From Nocardioides sp. (lineage in GTDB: Bacteria > Actinomycetota > Actinomycetes > Propionibacteriales > Nocardioidaceae), in assembly GCF_014360585.1 (NCBI RefSeq), contig NZ_JACIXG010000011.1, positions 1 to 64,000 on the forward strand: 64,000 nt of DNA, given 5' to 3'. The translations under genes and the position numbers were made by a program. This document shows positions 35,138 to 42,980 of this stretch, piece after piece; within the stretch, counting starts at the first letter, position 1, and every line of letters begins with the position of its first letter. Under the pieces are notes generated by a model. That model saw only the letters and a list, made by a program, of their open reading frames with translations, was not told the DNA's origin and did no database searches.

Positions 35138-36037
35138 GTGGTTCAGCGCTTCTCGAACGGTAGATCCTCTCTCCGCACGAGGCTGGCCCACCCGGTCGTC
35201 CTGGTCCTGATCGGGATCGCGTCGGTTCAGGTCGGCGCGACGTTCGCCAAGTCGCTCTTCGACGAGGTCACCCCGACGGCGATGGTGTGGCTGCGGCTGT
35301 CGCTGTCCGCGCTGATCCTGCTGGCGATCACCCGGCCCCGGGTCCGCGGTCTCGCGCGCCGCGACTGGCTGGTCGTGCTCGCGTTCGGCGCCTCGTTGGG
35401 GCTGATGAACTGGGCGATCTACCAGGCCTTCGCGCGACTCCCGATCGGGATCGCGGTCACCATCGAGTTCATCGGCCCGCTCACGATCGCGCTGGTCACC
35501 TCCCGGCGGGCCCGGGACCTGATCTGGGTCGCGCTGGCGGCCGCAGGGGTGGTGCTGCTCGGTGTCGAGCCCGGCCGGATCTCGATCCCGGGCGTGCTGT
35601 TCGCCCTGCTCGCGGGGGCCTGCTGGGCTGCGTACATCGTGCTGTCGAAGGCGACCGGAGCGCGCTGGGAAGGGCTCGACGGGCTCGCCCTGGCATCCAC
35701 CGTTGCGGCGCTCGCGCTGACGCCTGCGGCGATGGCGTACGCCGACGGGCTCGGGTCTCCGCATGTGTGGCTGGTGGGGCTGATGGTGGGCCTGATGTCC
35801 TCGGTTGTGCCCTACTCCCTCGATCTCGTTGCCCTACGTTCGATCAAGTCGGGGCTCTACGCGATCCTGATGTCGCTGGAGCCGGCCGCCGGCGCGCTTG
35901 CAGCGATCCTGATCCTGCACGAGGGGCTCTCGGTCCTGCAGTGGCTGGCCATCGCCTGTGTCGTGGTCGCCTCCGCGGGAGCGACCACGACCGGGAAGCC
36001 CGAGCACCACGTGCCGGCGGAGTCGACCCCGGTGTGA
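35138..36037 (+). CDS. EamA/RhtA-type drug-metabolite exporter
   Basis: 299 residues with ten membrane helices in two EamA repeats. The first covers SVQVGATFAKSLFDEVTPTAMVWLRL, the second begins ALLAGACWAAYIVLSKATG, and the late helix SVVPYSLDLVALRSI matches RhtA-type threonine/homoserine exporters. It could shed excess amino acids or another metabolite. Start GTG 35138 has TAGACT six bases upstream, so it is leaderless. Confidence 0.88.
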   Translation: MVQRFSNGRSSLRTRLAHPVVLVLIGIASVQVGATFAKSLFDEVTPTAMVWLRLSLSALILLAITRPRVRGLARRDWLVVLAFGASLGLMNWAIYQAFARLPIGIAVTIEFIGPLTIALVTSRRARDLIWVALAAAGVVLLGVEPGRISIPGVLFALLAGACWAAYIVLSKATGARWEGLDGLALASTVAALALTPAAMAYADGLGSPHVWLVGLMVGLMSSVVPYSLDLVALRSIKSGLYAILMSLEPAAGALAAILILHEGLSVLQWLAIACVVVASAGATTTGKPEHHVPAESTPV

Positions 36038-36172
36038 CCTCGTAGAGCGCAAGGTGCCGCGTTTCACACAAGCGACATCGGAACGTCACTGACTCTGAAT
36101 GTTCAAGTCACTACAATTCGGTGACAACTCTCCCTCTCTCTGCTCGGTCCTCTCTGTCCTGGAGTTGCCCCG

Positions 36173-36433
36173 TTGTCGTCCATCACCACCACCCCTGTGT
36201 CCACTGCCGCCGCTGCCCAGGTCGCGGTGCTCTTCGCTGCCCGCACCGCCGGCCGGATGGCGGGCCCCTTCCTTCGCCCGATCCAGCTGCTGATCGCCTG
36301 GCCGGTCGCTTCCCAGCTCGCCGCCCGGCACAACGCCAAGGCCGCCGAGGAGGAGCTTTTGCTCCGGCGTGCCGAGCGCGAGGAGGTCGAGCACTTCCTC
36401 CGGCTGCTCGCTTCGGAGAAGATGTCTGCATGA
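36173..36433 (+). CDS. Small hydrophobic/charged protein of unknown function
   Basis: 86 residues. An Ala-rich hydrophobic first half (around VAVLFAARTAGRMAGPFLRPIQLLIAW) is followed by an acidic/basic helix (AKAAEEELLLRRAEREEVEHFLRLL), a possible coiled coil. I recognise no family. The start is TTG 36173, supported by GGAG eight bases upstream and by a TACAAT -10 hexamer at 36112-36117. The stop TGA is part of a dispersed repeat (36431-36452). The next gene begins 22 bases further on. Confidence 0.55.
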   Translation: MSSITTTPVSTAAAAQVAVLFAARTAGRMAGPFLRPIQLLIAWPVASQLAARHNAKAAEEELLLRRAEREEVEHFLRLLASEKMSA

Positions 36434-36452
36434 GCGAGTGTCAGCGAACGAC
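36431..36452. repeat. Dispersed TGAGCG...CAGCGAACGAC element, copy 2
   Basis: TGAGCGAGTGTCAGCGAACG begins with the stop codon of the small gene at 36173. The same relation to a stop codon is seen at gatC (49364-49388). Confidence 0.55.
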
Positions 36453-36455
36453 GGC

Positions 36456-37379
36456 ATGACCATGCCGAAGGCGATCGCCGAGTCCACGGTGGCGTTCCGC
36501 GACGTGCTCTCCGACGACGGCACGCTGATCCGCGCCTGGACCAACGACCCCGAGGGAGTCATCGACGGGCCGACGGTGCTGCTGTGCAACGGGCTCGGCA
36601 CCAGCCCGTGGAACTGGCCGGCGCTGCTGCACACCTCCTGCGGCGTACGCGTCGTCTCCTGGCAGCACCGCGGCACCTCCGGCTCGGCGCGCCCCACCGA
36701 CCCGGAGCAGACCACGTCGAGACACTTCGCCGAGGACGCGTTGTCGGTGATGGACGCCTTCGCTCTCTCCCGGCCGGTCGTGATGGGCTGGTCGATCGGG
36801 GTCAACACCGCCTTCGAGCTGGCCGCGGACCATCCCGAACGGGTCTCCGGCGTCTTCGGTGTCGCCGGCGTGCCCGGCGACACCTTCAAGTCGATGCTGG
36901 GGCCGCTGCGACTGCCTGCCCCGGCCGCCGCGATCCTCACCCGCACCGCCTCGAAGGTGCTGCGCCGCACCGGCTCCCTCATCACCCCAGTGGCGACCCG
37001 GCTCGACCTCGGGCCTCGGGCGATCGAGGTGTTCTCGAAGGCCGGACTGATCGGCAAGGTCCCCGATCCAGAGCTCGCCGCGGCGGCGCTAGCGGAGTTC
37101 CTGACCACCCCGGTCGAGTGGTACTTCCACCTCGCGCTGAGCACCTCTCAGCGCCGTTCGGTCTCACCGCGCCGGATCAAGGTGCCGGTCGTGCTGGTCG
37201 CAGGCACCCGAGACCTCATCGCCGGCGCACGCCACATGTCCCGGGTCGCCGCCTGCGTCAAGAACGGCACCTTCGTCGAGCTCGACGGCACCCACTTCGT
37301 GCAGATGGAGCAGCCCGACCGCGTCCACCAGCTGCTGCTGGCCTTCCTCGCCCGGGTCGCCGAGCACCAGCGCGCCTGA
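36456..37379 (+). CDS. Alpha/beta hydrolase
   Basis: 307-residue alpha/beta hydrolase of the haloperoxidase/epoxide-hydrolase-like group. VLLCNGLGTSPWNWPALL carries the oxyanion region, VMGWSIGVNTAFELA the nucleophile elbow (GWSIG with Ser), VLVAGTRDLIAG the Asp, and LDGTHFVQMEQPD the His. No signal peptide, so cytosolic; substrate unknown. ATG 36456 is chosen; ATG 36462 two codons later is equally possible. It converges on the ECF operon, with stops 11 bases apart. Confidence 0.85.
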   Translation: MTMPKAIAESTVAFRDVLSDDGTLIRAWTNDPEGVIDGPTVLLCNGLGTSPWNWPALLHTSCGVRVVSWQHRGTSGSARPTDPEQTTSRHFAEDALSVMDAFALSRPVVMGWSIGVNTAFELAADHPERVSGVFGVAGVPGDTFKSMLGPLRLPAPAAAILTRTASKVLRRTGSLITPVATRLDLGPRAIEVFSKAGLIGKVPDPELAAAALAEFLTTPVEWYFHLALSTSQRRSVSPRRIKVPVVLVAGTRDLIAGARHMSRVAACVKNGTFVELDGTHFVQMEQPDRVHQLLLAFLARVAEHQRA

Positions 37380-37390
37380 CCTGGCCGACC

Positions 37391-38185
37391 TCACCCCTTC
37401 GTCGGGGTCGTCGAGACCACCCCGGTGACCGTGGCCCGGCGGGCGACCCGTCGCAAGGTGGCGAGTACTGCCGGCCCGAGGAGAGCGATCGCGATGGCGG
37501 TGGTGATCGCCCGCATCGTGTCCCAGCTGCTGGTCGACGTGATCAGCGTGTAGCGCAGGAACGTCGCCAGGTTCTCGCCGAGCGCGGCGCCGGGATCGTA
37601 GGACAGGTTGCCGCTTCCCCCGGGCACCGTGACTCCGGTGAGCAGCGGCCAGCCCTGCAGGTTGAGGAGGAGCCCATAGGCGTACGAGGCGAAGATCCCG
37701 TACGCCGCGAGCAGCCCGATCTCGGTGCGGCCGCTCGCGCGCGGCAGGAGCCCGGCCCCCATCGCCACCCAGGCGGCGCCGAGCATCTGGTAGGGCAGCC
37801 AGGGCCCGACGCCGGCGGTGACGAGCGCGGCGACGAACAGGCTCGTGCAGCCCAGCACGAACCCGAAGGCAGGGCCGAAGACGCGGCCGCCGAGGATCAG
37901 CATGAAGAAGACCAGCTCCACCCCGCCGGTGCCGGCGGAGACGGCGCGCAGGACGGCCTCGATCGCGCTGAGCACACCCAGGACCGCGATCATCCGGGTG
38001 TCGATCCCGCCCGCGGAGAGCTCGCTCAGCAGCACCACCAGCATCAGCGGCAGCAGCGCGAGGAAGATGAACGGCGGCTGGACGCGCTCGTAGCCGTGGA
38101 GCAGCAGCGGCCAGGCGAACATCATCAGGCCCGCCACGGAGATGATCGCGAGCAGCACGGCAGTGCGGGGCGAGAACCGGATCAT
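37391..38185 (-). CDS. ECF transporter S component, probable cobalamin specificity
   Basis: 264 residues, about seven membrane helices (for instance AVLLAIISVAGLMMFAW, FIFLALLPLMLVVLLSEL, IAVLGVLSAIEAVLRAV). The segment FFMLILGGRVFGPAFGFVLGCTSLFVAALVT resembles the helix 4-5 region of S components. It is the final gene of the riboswitch-controlled operon and overlaps the ECF ATPase gene by ATGA. Cobalamin as ligand is inferred from the riboswitch and the intrinsic-factor-like proteins upstream. It appears to be a dedicated S component beside its own energising module. Confidence 0.75.
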   Translation of the reverse strand: MIRFSPRTAVLLAIISVAGLMMFAWPLLLHGYERVQPPFIFLALLPLMLVVLLSELSAGGIDTRMIAVLGVLSAIEAVLRAVSAGTGGVELVFFMLILGGRVFGPAFGFVLGCTSLFVAALVTAGVGPWLPYQMLGAAWVAMGAGLLPRASGRTEIGLLAAYGIFASYAYGLLLNLQGWPLLTGVTVPGGSGNLSYDPGAALGENLATFLRYTLITSTSSWDTMRAITTAIAIALLGPAVLATLRRVARRATVTGVVSTTPTKG

Positions 38186-39837
38186 CCCTCGCCCACTGCC
38201 TCGACGATCTCGCGCACGTGCAGCCAGCCCGGGCCGAAGACCTTGCTCACCTGGGGCGCGAACGCGGGCGACTCGGCGGTCACGCTGCGTACGTCGCCGG
38301 CGGAGACCACCTCGCCGTCGGCGAGCACCACCACATCATCGGCGGCCTCGGCGACGAACTCCACGTCGTGAGTCGCCACCAGCACCGCCTTGCCCGCAGC
38401 GGTGAGCTCGCGAAGGATCTCGGCCAGCGCGTGCTTGGCGGCGTAGTCGAGGCCACGGGTGGGCTCGTCGAGGAGCACGACCGGCGGGTCGGCGCTCAGG
38501 ATCAGCGACAGTGCGAGCGCGAGGCGCTGGCCCTCGGAGAGGTCGCGTGGGTGCTGGTCGTCGGGGATGCCGGGGACCAGGCTGTCCAGGATCTCCCGGG
38601 TCCGTGGGCCGCCCGCGTCGCACTCCTCGGCCACCGTCTCCAGGTAGAGCAGGTCGGCCGCGGTCTGCGGAAGCAGCCCGACAAGGGTGCGTCGGGTGTC
38701 GGGGTCCAGGGTCGCCGGATCCTTGCCGGCCACGTCCACCGATCCGGCAAGCCGCTTCTGGGTGCCCTGGAGCGTCCACAGCAGCGTCGACTTGCCCGAG
38801 CCGTTGCGTCCCATCAGCGCCGTCACCCGTCCCGCGGGCAGCTCGATCGAGACGTCGTGCAGGATCGGCGTACGGCCTCGGGTGACGGTGAGCGAGCGGG
38901 CGCTCAGGGTGACTGTGTTGGTCTCGACACGCTCGCTAGCGCTCGCGGCTCGACCGACGAAAGCGCTGGTCGAGCCGCCGGAGCTGCTCGGCGGAGGCCC
39001 CGCCTGATCAGGTTCAGTGAGACCAACACGGTCAGCAAGCGCCACGCCCCGCGCCCGCCGCCTCGCGTCCCGCACGGTAAGCGGCAGCGGCGACCAGCCG
39101 AGCTCGCGTCCGAGCTCGACGAGCGGCGGCACGATGGGTGAGGTCTCCAGGATGTCGGCGGGGTCGCCGACAGCGACGGAACCGTCGCCGACGAGGAGCG
39201 CGATCCGGTCGGCGAACGGCACGACCCGCTCGAGGCGGTGCTCGGCGACGACGACGGAGGTGCCGAGGTCGTGGACGAGCCGGGTGATGGTGGCGAGCAC
39301 GTCCTCGGCGGCGGTCGGGTCGAGGGCGGAGGTCGGCTCGTCGAGCACGACGAACCGCGGGTGGGTGGTCAGCACCGACCCGATCGCGACGCGTTGCTGC
39401 TGCCCGCCCGAGAGCGTACGCAGCGACCGCTGCCGCAGGTCCGCGATCCCGAGCAGATCGAGGGTCTCCTCGACCCGGCGCCGCATGGTCGCCGGCGCGA
39501 GCCCGAGCTGTTCCATCCCGTAGGCGAGCTCCTCCTCGACCGTGTCCGTGACGAAGCCGGCCACCGGGTCCTGGCCGACGTAGCCGATGATCCCGGCGCG
39601 CTCGCGCGGCGGCGTACGGATGATCGAGGTGCCGTCGAGCAGGAGATCCCCCTCCAGCGCACCGCCGGAGAAGCGCGGGACCAGGCCGGCGAGGACGCCG
39701 AGCAGCGTCGACTTCCCGGACCCGGTCGGGCCGGAGACGAGCAGCAGCTCGCCCTCCTCGATGGTGAGGTCGACATCCTTGAGCACGTGCTCGGAGGAGT
39801 CCGGCGGGGTGAACGTGACCCTTCGCAGCTCGATCAT
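38182..39837 (-). CDS. ECF transporter ATPase, two ATP-binding domains in one chain
   Basis: 551 residues holding both ECF ATPases. Domain 1 (about 1-240) has GPTGSGKST, TLSGGQQQR, FVVLDEPTSALDP and VVVAEHRLERV. Domain 2 (about 310-540) has GRNGSGKST, DLSEGQRLA, VVLLDEPTRGLDY and VATHDVEFV. The start is ATG 39837, overlapping the ECF-T stop; the longer upstream frame is the T gene's antiframe. The Pro/Ser-rich linker includes about 19 residues encoded by a dispersed repeat (38920-38976). Domain 2's signature SEGQ rather than SGGQ could reduce activity at one site. Confidence 0.92.
   Translation of the reverse strand: MIELRRVTFTPPDSSEHVLKDVDLTIEEGELLLVSGPTGSGKSTLLGVLAGLVPRFSGGALEGDLLLDGTSIIRTPPRERAGIIGYVGQDPVAGFVTDTVEEELAYGMEQLGLAPATMRRRVEETLDLLGIADLRQRSLRTLSGGQQQRVAIGSVLTTHPRFVVLDEPTSALDPTAAEDVLATITRLVHDLGTSVVVAEHRLERVVPFADRIALLVGDGSVAVGDPADILETSPIVPPLVELGRELGWSPLPLTVRDARRRARGVALADRVGLTEPDQAGPPPSSSGGSTSAFVGRAASASERVETNTVTLSARSLTVTRGRTPILHDVSIELPAGRVTALMGRNGSGKSTLLWTLQGTQKRLAGSVDVAGKDPATLDPDTRRTLVGLLPQTAADLLYLETVAEECDAGGPRTREILDSLVPGIPDDQHPRDLSEGQRLALALSLILSADPPVVLLDEPTRGLDYAAKHALAEILRELTAAGKAVLVATHDVEFVAEAADDVVVLADGEVVSAGDVRSVTAESPAFAPQVSKVFGPGWLHVREIVEAVGEG
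38920..38976. repeat. Dispersed GGTCGAG/CTCGACC element in frame inside ECF-A
   Basis: 57 bases (19 codons) beginning on the plus strand GGTCTCGACACGCTCGCTAG and ending GGTCGAGCC. GGCTCGACC (38947-38955) and GGTCGAGCC (38968-38976) form 9-bp inverted arms. It encodes part of the linker between the two ATPase domains (about residues 288-306) without breaking the frame. Related to the intergenic element at 13805-13826. Confidence 0.6.
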
Positions 39838-40934
39838 GCGGGTGCCTCCTCCTGGACGATTGATGCCGGAACCGGTGCGGCGACAACCGGGACCAGTCCG
39901 ATGAGCACGCCTGCCAACGCGGTCAGCGTGACCCCCGGGACGGTGCTCACCCCCGGATAGGCGATCGGGACCTGGTCGCGGGCGATCCACCAGCCCGCCG
40001 CTCCGACCGCGACCCCGCTCAGCGCCACCACCACCTCCGGCCAGCGCCACCGGTCGGGCCGGTAGACGGTCCGCGTCACCCGGCGGCCGGCGAGCCTCAG
40101 CCCTCCGGCCGCGGCTCCCGCGCCGAGCACCAGCATGGTGGCGGCCAGCCAGCCGGGTGTGGTGCCGTCCAGCACCGCGTAGACGCCGACGCAGAGGCCG
40201 ACGAGGGAGACCAGCATCAGCGTCGAGGTGATCCGCCTGGTGACGACCGGGATCCCGGCCGTGCGTCCGTAACCGCGCGTGTCCATCCCGGCCGCCAGCG
40301 CCATCGACCGCTCCAGGGCGTCCTCGAGCACCGGGACGAGGAAACGGCGCAGCCGCCTGACCTTGCCTGTCGCGCCGGAGCGCAGCCGTTGCGCGGCGCG
40401 CACCCGTTGGACCGACTCAGCCAGCTGCGGCAGAACGGTCACCGCGACCACGACCGCGGTGCCGACCTCGTAGAGAGCCGGCGGCAGCGAACGGAGCAGT
40501 CGCTTCGGGTTCGCCAGCGCGTTGGCCGCGCCGACGCAGATCACGATCGCTCCCAGCCGCATCCCGTCGTAGAGGCCTGCCAGCAGCGCCTCGCGGGTGA
40601 GCGGGCCGAGCAGCCTGATCCCCAGCACCCAGTCCGGCAGCGGGATCTCGGGCAGATCGATGAGCACGTGACCCGGCACGGCGCCCAGGAGCACCCGGAA
40701 GAGCACCCGGGTCGCGACGATGAACAGCGCGAGGCCGACGTAGAGCCGGAAGGACCGCGCCCACGGCTGGTCCCCGCGCCGCGCGGCGACAACGACCGAG
40801 ACCACCCCGACCAGGAGCAGGAGCAACAGCGGGTTGGTGGTGAAGGAGGCGTACGCAGCCAAGCCGATCGCCCACACCCACCAGGCGACCGGGTGCAGAT
40901 CACGCGGCAGACGCGCGACCAGCAGCGCGCTCAT
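39834..40934 (-). CDS. ECF transporter T component
   Basis: 366 residues: an N-terminal EcfT/CbiQ-type membrane domain and further C-terminal helices. The T-component motif region (ARG-type coupling helices) is visible as MALAAGMDTRGYGR, the family's second coupling motif, and a first one at ESVQRVRAAQRLRSGATG. The extra C-terminal helices (from about STLMLVSLVGLCVG) may belong to this group of T proteins. ATG 40934 is chosen: GGAGGGGG lies seven bases upstream. It links the ATPases to the S component. Confidence 0.87.
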   Translation of the reverse strand: MSALLVARLPRDLHPVAWWVWAIGLAAYASFTTNPLLLLLLVGVVSVVVAARRGDQPWARSFRLYVGLALFIVATRVLFRVLLGAVPGHVLIDLPEIPLPDWVLGIRLLGPLTREALLAGLYDGMRLGAIVICVGAANALANPKRLLRSLPPALYEVGTAVVVAVTVLPQLAESVQRVRAAQRLRSGATGKVRRLRRFLVPVLEDALERSMALAAGMDTRGYGRTAGIPVVTRRITSTLMLVSLVGLCVGVYAVLDGTTPGWLAATMLVLGAGAAAGGLRLAGRRVTRTVYRPDRWRWPEVVVALSGVAVGAAGWWIARDQVPIAYPGVSTVPGVTLTALAGVLIGLVPVVAAPVPASIVQEEAPA

Positions 40935-40948
40935 CGAACCCCCTCCCC

Positions 40949-40988
40949 GTGCTGCCAGAGGTGCACCATGGCGCACCTCTGGCAGCAC
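40949..40988 (-). other. Intercistronic hairpin inside the cobalamin-uptake operon
   Basis: 16-bp perfect arms (GTGCTGCCAGAGGTGC at 40949-40964 and its complement at 40973-40988) around an eight-base tip that is itself nearly palindromic. It lies between the DUF4430 gene and the T gene, with no T-tract. On the minus strand an ATG in the tip opens a 12-codon frame, MVHLWQHGEGVR, whose TGA overlaps the ATG of the T gene. It may set the ratio of surface proteins to transporter by RNA stability or coupling. Confidence 0.6.
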
Positions 40989-41004
40989 ACCGCGTCGAGG
41001 TCAC

Positions 41005-41646
41005 TCATCTCCGGCGCCACCACACAGCACCGGCGAGAGCGAAGAGGCCGAGGATTCCGATCGGGGCGACCCAGATGGGCAGCGGCTCGGGGTCGGCGCT
41101 CGGGCTCGGCTCGGTGGTCGCGCCTGTCGAGTCCTCCGGAGATGACTCCGGCGACGGGCTTGAGGGCGCCCCCACAGCATCCCCAAGCACCGTCGCCGGA
41201 GCGGTAACGACATTGTCGTCTATCCACGTGAACGCAACACCCTGCCCGGAGGTCACGCCTATTTCGGTAACATTTCTGGTGGCGTAGCTCCAGGCTCCCG
41301 AGTCGTCGGTGATCCACAGCGACCAGTAGGCGTCAGCGGGCGGCATCTGGGCGCAGCCCGCCTCCTCCGGCCGGCCCGCGACGCGGCAGACGACGCTCGG
41401 CATCGAGGTCACGAACGTGAGCGGATGTCCCGCCTTCTCGAAGAGATCGGCACCGGTGTCGCCCTCCTCCGGCTGCACGCAGGCGACTTCTGGGCCGCCG
41501 CCCAAGGCATTGGGCTCGACGACGACGGTCACGCCCGCGCACGGCTCCGCGGGGGTCGCGGCTGAGGACGCGGCTGGGGATGAGATGGGTGCGGTGGCCC
41601 CGGCGAGGATCGCCAAGGCCACCGCTGTAGAACGCAGAATCAGCAC
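41005..41646 (-). CDS. DUF4430 (transcobalamin beta-domain-like) surface protein
   Basis: 213 residues: signal peptide (about 1-30), a DUF4430-type beta domain (about 35-145), a Ser/Pro/Glu linker (about 150-185), one membrane helix (IWVAPIGILGLFALAGAVWW) and an RRR tail. The family signature YWSLWITDDSGAWSYA and four cysteines (36, 56, 87, 98) are seen. DUF4430 is the fold of the C-terminal domain of intrinsic factor/transcobalamin. The helix would hold it on the outer face of the membrane; no LPXTG is present. Start GTG 41644-41646 overlaps the upstream stop, so coupled. Cobalamin binding is inferred. Confidence 0.82.
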   Translation of the reverse strand: MLILRSTAVALAILAGATAPISSPAASSAATPAEPCAGVTVVVEPNALGGGPEVACVQPEEGDTGADLFEKAGHPLTFVTSMPSVVCRVAGRPEEAGCAQMPPADAYWSLWITDDSGAWSYATRNVTEIGVTSGQGVAFTWIDDNVVTAPATVLGDAVGAPSSPSPESSPEDSTGATTEPSPSADPEPLPIWVAPIGILGLFALAGAVWWRRR

Positions 41647-42713
41647 GAGCTCTTCGCGGTCGCGTCCTTGGGCAGGAAGACCAGCGACGGCAGCGCCTGT
41701 GCGGCCGCGAGGCGGTACATCCCCTCGGACTCCTTCGTCAGCCCATTGGTGTTGCCCTCGGTCAGCGCGGCGTCGTCGTAGGCCACCGCCCCGGCGTCGT
41801 CACCGCAGGTCACGACGTGGTCCGCGACCCAGGCCGCCGCCTTCTCGGCGGCAGCGGTCTCGCCGGCACGCCCGAAGGCCCACCCGGCCAGGCCGGTGGT
41901 GTTGGAGTTGGCGACGTTCCCGGTGGCTGCCTTCAGTGAGCCGTCCTCGGCCTGCGTCTCCTTCAGCCAGCCCGCGCCCGACTGGACGGCCTTCTCCGCC
42001 TCCGGGCTGGCCACCGACGACAGGGCGATCAGCGCGAACGCGGTCGCGTCAGCGTCCGGGACGGCCTTCGGGTCACCGTCGCAGGTCTGGTCGGCGGCAG
42101 CGGGGTCGGCTGTGAACGTGACCCGGAACCAGCCCTCCTCGCACTGCTGCCCGGCCAGGAACTCCGCCGCGGCCGCGGCCTTCTTGCTCTCGGCGTTGGT
42201 CAATGCCCACACGGCGTACGACTGGCCGATGGTGTTGGAGTAGTCGGCCGCCTTCTTGTTCTTGGGGTCGAGCTTGTCGGCGATGCGGCCGTTCTCGGCG
42301 ACCGTGCCCTCGAGCTGCGTGAGCAGGCCGGGATCGGAGACGTCGACGTTCTGCTGGAGGACGAGCGCCTTCGCGGTGGCGCCGGCCGAGGTGACGGTGC
42401 CGAAGCCGGGCGAGGTGTAGGCAGCCTTGCTCTTCATCACGGCGTCGGTGATCGTCGCGATCTCCTCGTCGTAGCCGCCGATCTCCGCCAGCGCGATCCC
42501 GATGTCGGCGCTGAGCCCGAAGTCGTCGGTGCCGTACTGAGCGTTGCGTGCCACACCCTCCGGCGCCTGGGCGACGAGCCAGTCGGCCACCGAGGTGGAC
42601 ACCTTGGCGTCGTAGGTGCTCTTCTCCCCCTCCTCGATGGTCTTCTCGCCGCAGCCGGCGAGCGAGGTGAGAGCGAGGGCGGCGGCGATCCCGCCGATGA
42701 CGGTCTTCTTCAT
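41640..42713 (-). CDS. Intrinsic-factor alpha-domain-like lipoprotein
   Basis: 357 residues. Lipobox LAGC (Cys20) after a short signal peptide. The mature part is a series of paired helices resembling the alpha6/alpha6 barrel of prenyltransferase/squalene-cyclase-like and cobalamin-binding proteins: SVADWLVAQAPEG, DIGIALAEIGGYDEEI, SYAVWALTNAESKKAAAAAEFLAGQQ, FALIALSSVASPEAEKAVQSGAGWL and TTGLAGWAFGRAGETAAAEKAAAWV. It is first in the operon, straight after the cobalamin riboswitch. With the DUF4430 protein it looks like a two-chain intrinsic factor. ATG 42713 is chosen for the signal peptide and GGAAGG site. Confidence 0.82.
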   Translation of the reverse strand: MKKTVIGGIAAALALTSLAGCGEKTIEEGEKSTYDAKVSTSVADWLVAQAPEGVARNAQYGTDDFGLSADIGIALAEIGGYDEEIATITDAVMKSKAAYTSPGFGTVTSAGATAKALVLQQNVDVSDPGLLTQLEGTVAENGRIADKLDPKNKKAADYSNTIGQSYAVWALTNAESKKAAAAAEFLAGQQCEEGWFRVTFTADPAAADQTCDGDPKAVPDADATAFALIALSSVASPEAEKAVQSGAGWLKETQAEDGSLKAATGNVANSNTTGLAGWAFGRAGETAAAEKAAAWVADHVVTCGDDAGAVAYDDAALTEGNTNGLTKESEGMYRLAAAQALPSLVFLPKDATAKSSC

Positions 42714-42714
42714 G

Positions 42715-42915
42715 GTTCCTTCCGCGCTGTTCGTCGGGAAGGCACGAGGCCGACCCGCTGCGTTCCACGACAGCGTCAGGTCAGTACGTCCGTCGGCGGG
42801 TGCTCCGGCTCGCTCAAGACACCTCGGAGTCCTGGGCCTACGGTTGCGGGTCAGCGCCGGAGTTCGACCGGCTTCCCCCACCACGGCGTGTGTTGATTGA
42901 GGCTCTGCTGATTCG
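42715..42915 (-). promoter_or_regulatory. Cobalamin riboswitch
   Basis: On the minus strand the core at 42840-42879 reads GGGGGAAGCCGGTCGAACTC then CGG, GCTGACCCGCAACCGT, the typical riboswitch core for adenosyl- or other cobalamin. The B12-box-like AGCCGGAGCACCCGCC is at 42795-42810. Downstream, CCTTCC (42737-42742) can pair with the ribosome site GGAAGG (42718-42723) five bases from the ATG, so control of translation by sequestration is likely. Boundaries are approximate; a covariance scan was not possible. Confidence 0.87.
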
Positions 42916-42980
42916 GGGGCAATCCTATGCCCGGCGGGCGCTGCTTGCGGGATCGCCGGTCCAGCAGTCACTCTGTCCCC

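Noticed and set aside
41005..41110. Sortase (LPXTG) anchor in the DUF4430 protein
   Set aside because: The sequence before the helix is LPIWV, not LPXTG; a simple membrane anchor with an RRR tail explains it.
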